Below are positions 1-5,400 of a stretch of 7,572 nucleotides of DNA, piece by piece. Positions within the stretch are counted from its first letter, which is position 1. The number at the start of each line of letters is the position of its first letter. The DNA is from Candidatus Nanosynbacter colneyensis. GTDB taxonomy: Bacteria > Patescibacteriota > Saccharimonadia > Saccharimonadales > Saccharimonadaceae. The translations under genes and the position numbers were made by a program. The stretch is taken from NCBI GenBank assembly GCA_024330325.1, contig JANDWE010000150.1, forward strand, positions 1 to 7,572, in the 5' to 3' direction. The notes under the pieces were generated by a model. It was not told the DNA's origin. It was given only the letters and a program-made list of their open reading frames with translations, and did no database searches.

Positions 1-2
1 CG

Positions 3-149
3 TATATTGTTGGCATAGTCAATGGCGAGCCGAGGTCAACAGCTGCCGAGGCTAGACTATTTGGTATTTTGGATCGTCATACGCATAATGTTATGAATGT
101 TCCAGCTGCCTTGGCGCTAATTTATAGTCTGAGTACTTCTAAGCTTTAA
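3..149 (+). CDS. C-terminal fragment of an unidentified protein
   Basis: An open frame enters from the left edge and ends at the TAA at 147-149, giving about 48 residues and no start codon in the window. The peptide begins YIVGIVNGEP and ends LALIYSLSTSKL. It has no cysteine, no obvious membrane segment and no motif I can place in a family. Codon use resembles the genes that follow. The rpsU promoter begins 29 nt after its stop and I see no hairpin terminator between them, so read-through into rpsU is possible. It is probably the end of a real gene because the frame is clean and its end sits just before a well-formed promoter. The function cannot be given from this fragment. Confidence 0.55.
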   Translation, partial: YIVGIVNGEPRSTAAEARLFGILDRHTHNVMNVPAALALIYSLSTSKL

Positions 150-177
150 TCGGAGTGGTGATAAAATAACAATCTAG

Positions 178-206
178 TTGGCAAATACTTTCTTATCTGT
201 TATAAT
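178..206 (+). promoter_or_regulatory. Sigma70-type promoter of the rpsU-yqeY-adk-map operon
   Basis: TTGGCA at 178-183 matches the -35 consensus in 5 of 6 bases. After exactly 17 bp comes a perfect TATAAT at 201-206, preceded by TG and one base at 198-200 (extended -10). The expected start of transcription, about 7 nt after the -10 box, is near A213. That is only 3 nt before the rpsU ATG at 216, leaving no room for a Shine-Dalgarno sequence. The transcript is therefore predicted to be leaderless or nearly so. Confidence 0.85.
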
Positions 207-215
207 GTTTGCAGT

Positions 216-431
216 ATGGTACAAGTAACACGTAAAGATCAGAAGGAAGCGAACGAAAATATCATTCGTCGTTTCAACCGCAGGGTTTTGCAAAGCGGTG
301 TTTTGGCTCGCGCTAAGAGCGTTATGCGTTTTGAAAAACCAATTTCAAAGACCGAGCGTCGTAAAAAAGCTATTATTCGCCGCGAGCGACGAGCTGAAAA
401 AACGGCAAAAATGCGCCTAGGGGTGCGTTAA
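216..431 (+). CDS. rpsU: 30S ribosomal protein S21 (bS21)
   Basis: A 71-residue, strongly basic protein of the size expected for bS21, a small-subunit protein near the 3' end of 16S rRNA that takes part in initiation. The family core is visible at residues 18-29 (IRRFNRRVLQSG), followed by RFEKPISKTERRKKA (residues 38-52), where the second half carries the usual run of Arg/Lys. The ATG at 216 is the only sensible start, because the next bases upstream are the promoter itself (TATAAT 201-206). There is no Shine-Dalgarno, so translation probably begins on a leaderless mRNA. The stop overlaps the ATG of the YqeY gene by one base (TAATG), so the two are translationally coupled. rpsU next to yqeY is a recurring bacterial arrangement. 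Confidence 0.93.
   Translation: MVQVTRKDQKEANENIIRRFNRRVLQSGVLARAKSVMRFEKPISKTERRKKAIIRRERRAEKTAKMRLGVR
419..423 (+). promoter_or_regulatory. Shine-Dalgarno of the YqeY gene
   Basis: AGGGG lies 7 nt upstream of the ATG at 431, inside the end of rpsU. It supports the 431 start together with the TAATG overlap, and contrasts with the lack of any such site before rpsU. Confidence 0.5.
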
Positions 432-889
432 TGTCTGCGCTAAAAGAGCGCATTACTAGTGAAATGAAAGCCGCTCTATTGAGCGGCGATCGTTTTCGTG
501 GTGATGTTTTGCGTAATCTAAAGGCAGCAATCTTAAACGAAGAAGTTTCTTTGGGTAAGCGAGAAGACGGCTTGGATGATACTGAAATTGAAAAAGTTGT
601 TGCTCGAGAAGTGAAAAAGCGCGTCGAAAGTGCGGATTTATATCGAAAGAATGACCGTGCGGAATTGGCGGAACCTGAAGAAAAAGAAGCGGAAATTTTA
701 CGAGAATTTTTGCCAGAGCAACTTGGCGAGGCGGAAATCTCGAAGATTGTAGAAGAAGTTATTGCGGGTATGGACGATGTCTCAATTCAGAAAATGGGAC
801 AAGTTATTGGCGCGGTAAAAAGTAAGGCTGGCAATGCTGCGGATGGCGCGTTGGTGGCAAAAATTGTTAAAGAAAAACTCACAAAATAG
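431..889 (+). CDS. yqeY: GatB/YqeY-domain protein
   Basis: A 152-residue soluble, highly charged helical protein, close to the usual family length of about 150. It starts with the typical LKERITSEMKAALLSGD (residues 4-20), followed by RGDVLRNLKAAILNEEV (residues 23-39). The centre has EIEKVVAREVKKRVESADLY and EILREFLPEQLGEAEI. The C-terminal half resembles the tail domain of the GatB subunit of tRNA amidotransferase and carries MGQVIGAVKSKAGNAADGALV (from about residue 122). Free-standing YqeY proteins are thought to bind RNA or tRNA, but their role is not settled, so no reaction is assigned. It overlaps rpsU by one base and is followed after 8 nt by adk. Its own stop codon is part of the adk Shine-Dalgarno. 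Confidence 0.9.
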   Translation: MSALKERITSEMKAALLSGDRFRGDVLRNLKAAILNEEVSLGKREDGLDDTEIEKVVAREVKKRVESADLYRKNDRAELAEPEEKEAEILREFLPEQLGEAEISKIVEEVIAGMDDVSIQKMGQVIGAVKSKAGNAADGALVAKIVKEKLTK

Positions 890-893
890 GAGG
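888..893 (+). promoter_or_regulatory. Strong Shine-Dalgarno of adk
   Basis: AGGAGG at 888-893, with 4 A residues before the ATG at 898, is the full anti-Shine-Dalgarno complement. It overlaps the TAG stop of the preceding gene (887-889) and fixes the adk start. It suggests that the 16S 3' tail of this organism has the normal anti-SD, so the SD-less starts elsewhere in the window are a choice of mechanism and not loss of the anti-SD. Confidence 0.85.
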
Positions 894-897
894 AAAA

Positions 898-1455
898 ATG
901 ATTGTATTTTTTGGGCCGGCGGGTGCTGGTAAGAGTGTGCAGGGTCAGATTTTAGCGGCACGACACGGTTGGCGTTGGCTTAGTGCCGGACAGTTGTTAC
1001 GCGATACTCACGATGGCGAATTGATTCATCGTATGCAATCTGGCGAACTGGTGCCGATGGAAACTATCAACGGTTTGATGGGCGAGGCTCTTAATAAAGC
1101 TAAGGATATTAATGGCGTAATTCTGGACGGCTATCCAAGGCAATTAGAGCAGGCTAAATGGCTGATTGAGTCGCGTTCACATCACGGAAAAGACGTTAAG
1201 TTGGTGATTGTGCTGGAAGTTCCGCGTGATGAAATTCTGGAGCGTTTGAGGGTTCGCGGTCGAGTTGACGACACGCCTGAAGCAATCGACAAACGACTCA
1301 GTATTTATCGAGGTGAAATTTACCCGATGTTGAATTATTTGAATGACAATGGTGTTCCAATTGTGCATATGAGCGGCGTTGGGACTGTTGGTCAAGTTCA
1401 TGATGAAATCGAGAGAGAGCTGGTCAGTCGCGGTATCGTTGAGGGCGTAAAATGA
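898..1455 (+). CDS. adk: Adenylate kinase (short, LID-less form)
   Basis: A 185-residue cytosolic nucleoside monophosphate kinase, predicted to catalyse ATP + AMP to 2 ADP. The P-loop GPAGAGKS lies at residues 6-13 and the AMP-site segment SAGQLLR at 29-35 (STGDLLR in most family members). SGELVPMETI at 48-57 belongs to the NMP-binding part. DGYPR at 77-81 corresponds to the usual DGFPR. After the RVRGRVDDT segment (118-126) the chain goes straight on to EAIDKRLSIY, so the long LID insertion, including any zinc-binding cysteines, is absent; the protein has no cysteine at all. This is the short variety found in many bacteria. It starts 8 nt after the YqeY gene and overlaps the methionine aminopeptidase gene by 4 nt (ATGA). 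The Ala and Gln changes in SAGQLLR leave some doubt about exact nucleotide preference. Confidence 0.85.
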   Translation: MIVFFGPAGAGKSVQGQILAARHGWRWLSAGQLLRDTHDGELIHRMQSGELVPMETINGLMGEALNKAKDINGVILDGYPRQLEQAKWLIESRSHHGKDVKLVIVLEVPRDEILERLRVRGRVDDTPEAIDKRLSIYRGEIYPMLNYLNDNGVPIVHMSGVGTVGQVHDEIERELVSRGIVEGVK

Positions 1456-2219
1456 GTCAATTGATCACTGGAGAAAAAACGCCGCAACAGATGAAAGATA
1501 TGCGCGAGTGCGGCAAAATGCTTGCGACAATTTATGATGAATTGAAAAAATCCGTAACGGCTGGAATGAGTGAGTTAGACGCTAATGATTTTGTAGCCAA
1601 GCGAATTAAAGATTTTGGCGCGGAAGCGACTTATCTTACGGACGAAGTGAAATTCCCGGGAGTGATTTGTATATCGACGAATGAGCAATTAGTGCATTCT
1701 TTGCCGACCGAATATGTTTTTGAAAAGGGCGACGTAGTCAGTTTTGATTTGGTGATTGGCTATCGTGGAATGAAAACAGATAGTGCTTTTACTATGGTTG
1801 TCGATGAAGAACCTAAGGGCGCGAAGAAACATTTATTGCACGCAACAGAACAGAGTTTATATGCGGGAATTGACGCGATAACTGGCGATGGGACGCGAGT
1901 TGGCGATATTTCAGCAGGCGTAGAGGCTGTGTTGAAGAAGGCTAAACTTGGTATAATCCGTGAACTAGTTGGTCATGGTGTGGGGCTGAGTATGCATATG
2001 GAGCCAGAAATTCCGAATTACGGCAGGCGAGGAACTGGTCCGATGTTGCACGCTGGCGATACAATTGCAATTGAACCGATGGCGAGCTTGGGCGGTGAGA
2101 AAATTATTACCGACAGCGACGGCTGGACAATTAGTATGAAAGACGGCAGTCTGGGTGCACATTTTGAGCATACGGTATTGATTACCGAAACTGGCGCTGA
2201 AATTCTGACTAAGCTTTAA
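1452..2219 (+). CDS. map: Methionine aminopeptidase, type I
   Basis: A 255-residue cytosolic metalloenzyme that removes the initiator methionine from new proteins. All five expected metal ligands can be placed: Asp99 (SFDLV), Asp110 (KTDSA), His175 (GHGVG), Glu208 (EPM) and Glu239 (FEHT). His82 in LVHSLP fits the substrate-side histidine. His182 in MHMEPEIPNYG fits the catalytic histidine, although the common FHE reads MHM here. The length is that of a type Ia enzyme without the N-terminal zinc-finger extension. The start overlaps the adk stop by 4 nt, with GAGGG at 1441-1445 as a Shine-Dalgarno 6 nt upstream. Pairing of map with adk is common in bacteria, where it lies in the S10/spc ribosomal region; here the pair sits with rpsU. 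It ends 3 nt from the stop of the convergent pilin gene. Confidence 0.95.
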   Translation: MSQLITGEKTPQQMKDMRECGKMLATIYDELKKSVTAGMSELDANDFVAKRIKDFGAEATYLTDEVKFPGVICISTNEQLVHSLPTEYVFEKGDVVSFDLVIGYRGMKTDSAFTMVVDEEPKGAKKHLLHATEQSLYAGIDAITGDGTRVGDISAGVEAVLKKAKLGIIRELVGHGVGLSMHMEPEIPNYGRRGTGPMLHAGDTIAIEPMASLGGEKIITDSDGWTISMKDGSLGAHFEHTVLITETGAEILTKL

Positions 2220-2222
2220 TTA

Positions 2223-2849
2223 TCAATCTGAATCCAGCGATTCGTTATCGAAATCTATCTCGGCAACTATATATCGGGGCTGGATGGTAAGATCACCGCT
2301 ACCCCATCCGCCGGCATAACCCGTTATGCCGTGCTCGGCTTGCCAATCTAGATATGTTTTTTCACTGCATCTTAAATCGTCCATCTTTTTGCGCATCTGT
2401 TTTTGCTCGATTCCGTCATTATATACTTCAATGTAGAAAAATACTTTATTTTTGCCACATTCTCTGTACCCAATATTATTTTTTAGTGAAGAGTCCTTTG
2501 TTGGACCATTTTTTAGGGTATTTAATAAGTTGTCTGGAAGGTAATTGGCCTGATGCATAGCACGACCAATACCGCCGCCGTCAAACACTCTTACGCCTGA
2601 ATCAGTATATCCTCCACCAGGACTATCATAGAATCCAAGCGGTTTATAATTTCTTAAAGGAACTTTATTTCCACCGGCTACGTATGATTTAAAAGCAGTT
2701 TCGACTTGATGTAATGTCTCTTTTGCAGCCGCGTCATACGCGTTCTCTCTGAACTTAGAATATGATATAGTGGCAATTCCCGTAAGAATACCGATAACGC
2801 AAATGCCTATAATAAGCTCGACAAGAGTAAAACCGTTTATGTTTTTCAT
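2223..2849 (-). CDS. Type IV pilin-like protein (prepilin, GFTLVEL class)
   Basis: A 208-residue protein with a textbook class III prepilin leader, MKNING|FTLVEL. Cleavage is expected after Gly6, with Phe7 as the methylated first residue and Glu11 as the +5 glutamate. A single hydrophobic helix follows (about residues 7-30) and continues into the amphipathic alpha1 (SKFRENAYDAAAKETLHQVE). The globular part has a Gly-rich loop near 77-94 and two cysteines, 131 and 161, that could close a disulfide like the D-region of pilins. The open frame extends upstream to 2981, but the ATG at 2849 is chosen because it gives the short leader and sits 9 nt after its own promoter. It is alone, with no pilus assembly genes nearby, and points against the surrounding operons. 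It could be a major or minor pilin, or a pseudopilin; the sequence does not decide. Confidence 0.88.
   Translation of the reverse strand: MKNINGFTLVELIIGICVIGILTGIATISYSKFRENAYDAAAKETLHQVETAFKSYVAGGNKVPLRNYKPLGFYDSPGGGYTDSGVRVFDGGGIGRAMHQANYLPDNLLNTLKNGPTKDSSLKNNIGYRECGKNKVFFYIEVYNDGIEQKQMRKKMDDLRCSEKTYLDWQAEHGITGYAGGWGSGDLTIQPRYIVAEIDFDNESLDSD
2312..2331. repeat. Perfect 9-bp inverted repeat inside the pilin gene
   Basis: CGGCATAAC, two bases (CC), then GTTATGCCG form a perfect palindromic hairpin arm pair, about 90 bp before the pilin stop and about 95 bp past the map stop. In practice it would fold as an 8-bp stem with a 4-nt loop. It lies in the 3' part of the pilin coding sequence and encodes part of HGITGYAG. 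No clear U-tract follows directly on either strand. It may slow transcription arriving from map, or may be a coding coincidence. Confidence 0.45.
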
Positions 2850-2858
2850 TGTGAGGAT

Positions 2859-2887
2859 ATTGTAGCAGAAATATTTTTTGGCAGCAA
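2859..2887 (-). promoter_or_regulatory. Promoter of the pilin gene
   Basis: Read on the minus strand, TTGCTG (2887-2882) is followed after exactly 17 bp by TACAAT (2864-2859). The -10 box is preceded by TG and one base, an extended -10. Only 9 nt separate the -10 box from the ATG at 2849, so transcription should begin 2-3 nt before the start codon. No Shine-Dalgarno is possible. This fixes the pilin start and makes it another predicted leaderless gene. Confidence 0.72.
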
Positions 2888-2900
2888 CAAGGTAATTCGC

Positions 2901-2930
2901 TTGCCAAATTATAGACATAACCTGTATAAT
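2901..2930 (+). promoter_or_regulatory. Promoter of the ftsA-ftsZ operon
   Basis: TTGCCA at 2901-2906 is separated by 18 bp from a perfect TATAAT at 2925-2930. The ATG of ftsA is at 2938, 7 nt after the -10 box, which is where transcription itself should begin. The mRNA is therefore predicted to be truly leaderless. The -35 box lies only 13 bp from the -35 box of the divergent pilin promoter, so the two polymerase sites cannot easily be occupied together. Confidence 0.8.
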
Positions 2931-2937
2931 AGAGCTT

Positions 2938-4164
2938 ATGCAGGAGCAATCTCGATATGTGGTAGGAATTGATATTGGCACGAAAAACGTGCGCTGTGTC
3001 GTTGGTTATATTGACGCAGAAAATGGTGCGCCAAAAATTGTTGGCGTCGGTGAAACACCGAATAGCGGAATGCGAAAGGGAACCGTAACGAATTTGAGTG
3101 GTCCAGCCGAAGCTATTGATAAGGCCTTGGAGCCAGCTGAGCGAATGAGCGGTCATCAGATTAACGCAGCTACGTTGAGTATTAACGGATCTCATTTATT
3201 AAGTACAAAAGCCGACGGAATGATTACCGTTGGAACCGTTAATAATGAAGTTACGCACGATGATATATTAAGGCTGGAGGAAGTTGCTACAACTGGAAAA
3301 GTGCCACAAAATAGAGAGATTTTAGATATTATTGCACACGCGTATAGGCTGGATGGTCAGGATAATATTAAAGATCCAATTGGTATGACTGGCGCGCGTC
3401 TGGAAATTAGGGCGAATGTCGTGTCTGGTTTGGTTCCGCACATTACTAATCTACAGAAGTCGGCGGAAATGGCTAAGGTTGAGGCTGTATCTGTTGTTCC
3501 GTCAGTTTTGGCAGCAGCTCAATCCGTTCTTACGGAAAGTCAGCGTGAAAATGGCGTTGCGGTGATTGATTTTGGTGCGGCAACTACAGGAATTGCTATT
3601 TACGAAGAGGGCGATTTGCAACATCTGGCGGTTATCCCAATGGGCGGTCAGAATGTAACGAACGATTTGGCTATTGGTCTTAGGACGGATCCGGAAATCG
3701 CGGAAGTTGTGAAATTGGCGCATGCGAGATTTGGTGGCGAGGCTACGGGCGAAGTCGAAACGAAGGTTGAAAAGCAGACGTATAAGTTCAATCAAGAAGA
3801 AATTGACGAGATTGTTCAGGCGCGATATGAAGAGATTTTTGAGGCAATTGCTAAAGAGCTGAAGCGAGCTGGGCGATTAGGAAAGCTACCGAGCGGCGTT
3901 GTGCTGGTTGGTAGTGCGGCGAAAGTCAAGGGTATGGTGGAGTTTACGAAAGATCAATTGAGTGTGGCGGCACGCTTGGGTGTTCCGGCTGGCTATAGCG
4001 GAGTTAGCGATGAAGTGAAAGGTGCGGAATTTTCAGCTGCGGTTGGTCTGATGTTGATTGATTCTATGGGCATTTCACAGCAGGTAAGGCCGATAGTTGG
4101 CGCAAATGATGTCACTAAAAAAGCTGGCGGTTTACTTAAAAATATTTTCGCTAGATTTAAATAA
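2938..4164 (+). CDS. ftsA: Cell division protein FtsA
   Basis: A 408-residue actin-fold ATPase that anchors FtsZ filaments to the inner face of the membrane. Phosphate-1 is GIDIGTKNVR (residues 10-19). The FtsA-specific 1C region follows, with SINGSHLLST (81-90) and a later ILDIIAHAYRLDG (128-140). Phosphate-2 is DFGAATT (211-217), where most family members have DIGGGTT. The adenosine motif is VLVGSAAKVKGM (322-333), where a GG pair is usual. The last 15 residues (KKAGGLLKNIFARFK) form the basic amphipathic helix that inserts in the membrane. Length and domain order are normal. The ATG at 2938 lies directly at the predicted transcription start, without a Shine-Dalgarno. ftsZ follows after 37 nt. 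The usual upstream neighbours of the dcw cluster (mur genes, ftsQ) are not here; a pilin gene is divergent instead. Confidence 0.95.
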   Translation: MQEQSRYVVGIDIGTKNVRCVVGYIDAENGAPKIVGVGETPNSGMRKGTVTNLSGPAEAIDKALEPAERMSGHQINAATLSINGSHLLSTKADGMITVGTVNNEVTHDDILRLEEVATTGKVPQNREILDIIAHAYRLDGQDNIKDPIGMTGARLEIRANVVSGLVPHITNLQKSAEMAKVEAVSVVPSVLAAAQSVLTESQRENGVAVIDFGAATTGIAIYEEGDLQHLAVIPMGGQNVTNDLAIGLRTDPEIAEVVKLAHARFGGEATGEVETKVEKQTYKFNQEEIDEIVQARYEEIFEAIAKELKRAGRLGKLPSGVVLVGSAAKVKGMVEFTKDQLSVAARLGVPAGYSGVSDEVKGAEFSAAVGLMLIDSMGISQQVRPIVGANDVTKKAGGLLKNIFARFK

Positions 4165-4165
4165 A

Positions 4166-4174
4166 TGATATACT
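4166..4174 (+). promoter_or_regulatory. Possible internal promoter of ftsZ (extended -10)
   Basis: TGATATACT in the ftsA-ftsZ gap reads as TG, one base, then TATACT (5 of 6 to TATAAT). No good -35 box is found 16-18 bp upstream, so this would be an extended -10 promoter. Transcription would start near 4181, giving a leader of about 20 nt that contains the ftsZ Shine-Dalgarno. It would allow extra FtsZ relative to FtsA. Confidence 0.4.
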
Positions 4175-4190
4175 TTATGTAAGGATTAAG

Positions 4191-4196
4191 AGAGGG
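4191..4196 (+). promoter_or_regulatory. Shine-Dalgarno of ftsZ
   Basis: AGAGGG ends 5 nt before the ATG at 4202 and supports that start. A further AAGGA at 4181-4185 is too distant to be the main site. Confidence 0.6.
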
Positions 4197-4201
4197 AATA
4201 T

Positions 4202-5395
4202 ATGCCGCAAATACAACCAAGTGAAGTTCAAACATTTGCCAGCATAAAAGTCGTCGGTGTCGGCGGCGCTGGCGGCTCAGCTATTAACCGAATGAAAGAC
4301 GCTGGTCTAACTGGCGTTCAATTTATCGCTATGAATACGGACGCTCAGGCGTTGCACAATTCGAAGGCTGACATAAAGATTCATCTTGGTCGTGACGCAA
4401 CTAATGGTTTGGGCGCTGGTGCTGACCCTACTGTCGGTGAGGCCGCAGCTAATGAATCTCGTGACGAAATCAGGGAAGCGCTAGAGGGTGCGGATATGGT
4501 ATTTGTGACAATTGGTGCTGGTGGCGGAACTGGTTCTGGTGCTGGTTATGTTGTGGCAGAAGTGGCACGCGAGCTTGGTATTTTGGTAGTTGGCGTAGCA
4601 ACTCGACCGTTTAGCTTTGAGGGTGAAAAGCGTCGAGTTAATGCGGATTGGGCGATTTCTCACTTGGGACGCGAGGTTGACACCTTGATTACAATTCCAA
4701 ATGATAGATTATTGCAGACTATTGATCGTCGAACGCCGCTACTAGAAACATTTAAGATTGCCGATGATGTTTTGAGGCAGGGCGTTCAAGGTATTTCTGA
4801 ACTGATTACTGAGCATGGTTTGATTAACCTTGACTTTGCCGATGTTAAGGCGATTATGAGCAATGCTGGTTCAGCATTGATGGGAATTGGGCGAGCGAGC
4901 GGTGATGACCGAGCGGTTCAGGCGGCGCAACAAGCTATTGAAAGTCCGCTAATTGAAGTCTCGATTGATGGCGCCAAGGGTGTGCTATTCAATGTAACTG
5001 GTGGCTACGATATGAGTATGGCGGAAATCCAGGAAGCCGCAGAAATTATTACTAGCGCTGTTAGTCCAAATGCCAACATTATTTTTGGTGCGACTTTGAA
5101 GCCGGAAATGGAAGACGAGCTGGTTATTACGGTGATTGCGACAGGATTTGATAGCGATACATTCCGCCAGCAGGAAGTTAGCTTGACTGTAGGCGACGAC
5201 ACGAAGCCTGCCGAAACAGAAGTTGATGACGAAATGGTTAAAAATATTGACCTAGAGTTGGATAAGGAAGAATCTGCCGAAAGTTTTGCGGCTGAGCCAG
5301 AGACTAATATTTGGGAAAATCCAACCGTTGAAGCTGACGATGATGAGGATGATACGCCGGCATTTCTGAGGCGACGAAAGAAGAACAAGGAGTAG
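4202..5395 (+). CDS. ftsZ: Cell division protein FtsZ
   Basis: A 397-residue tubulin-like GTPase that polymerises into the division ring. The N-terminal nucleotide-binding start is VVGVGGAGGSAINRM (residues 17-31), followed by NTDAQAL (45-51). The tubulin signature is GGGTGSG (107-113). TRPFSFEG (134-141) and IPNDRLL (165-171) are typical. The T7 synergy loop NLDFADV (209-215) carries the catalytic Asp pair. The GTPase and C-terminal domains end near residue 317. An acidic linker of about 65 residues follows, then the conserved C-terminal peptide DDTPAFLRRR (383-392), which binds FtsA, and a basic end KKNKE. All key residues are present, so the protein should be active. It lies 37 nt after ftsA and 5 nt before the nrdR homologue, whose Shine-Dalgarno is inside its last codons. 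Confidence 0.97.
   Translation: MPQIQPSEVQTFASIKVVGVGGAGGSAINRMKDAGLTGVQFIAMNTDAQALHNSKADIKIHLGRDATNGLGAGADPTVGEAAANESRDEIREALEGADMVFVTIGAGGGTGSGAGYVVAEVARELGILVVGVATRPFSFEGEKRRVNADWAISHLGREVDTLITIPNDRLLQTIDRRTPLLETFKIADDVLRQGVQGISELITEHGLINLDFADVKAIMSNAGSALMGIGRASGDDRAVQAAQQAIESPLIEVSIDGAKGVLFNVTGGYDMSMAEIQEAAEIITSAVSPNANIIFGATLKPEMEDELVITVIATGFDSDTFRQQEVSLTVGDDTKPAETEVDDEMVKNIDLELDKEESAESFAAEPETNIWENPTVEADDDEDDTPAFLRRRKKNKE
5387..5392 (+). promoter_or_regulatory. Shine-Dalgarno of the nrdR homologue
   Basis: AAGGAG overlaps the last ftsZ codons, 8 nt before the ATG at 5401. It is a good site at a good distance and supports that ATG as the true start. This matters because the start decides whether a zinc ribbon could lie further upstream. 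Confidence 0.75.
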
Positions 5396-5400
5396 ATAAA

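Noticed and set aside
139..150. 12-nt identity CTAAGCTTTAAT at the end of the first fragment and at the end of map (2209-2220)
   Set aside because: Both are the codons for Lys-Leu-stop preceded by Ser or Thr, and no flanking similarity is seen. It is most likely coincidence and not an insertion or recombination site.
2264..2279. NrdR-box-like sequence around CTATATAT
   Set aside because: It matches only the AT core and part of the flanks, lies in the 3' coding part of the pilin gene and far from any promoter, and has no paired second box.
2850..2981. N-terminal extension of the pilin frame to an ATG at 2981
   Set aside because: It would put 44 residues before MKNINGFTLVEL, spoil the short prepilin leader and run through the pilin promoter and into ftsA. 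The ATG at 2849 fits the leader and the promoter spacing.
2755..3195. Minus-strand open frame of 146 codons over the start of ftsA
   Set aside because: It overlaps two well-supported genes (ftsA and the start of the pilin gene), its translation is Cys/His/Tyr-rich low-quality sequence, and it carries no motif. It is a shadow.
4173..4182. 10-nt CTTTATGTAA shared by the ftsA-ftsZ gap and the region before the RCC1 gene (6734-6743)
   Set aside because: It is short and AT-rich, lies at different positions relative to the candidate -10 boxes, and is not palindromic. Chance is sufficient.
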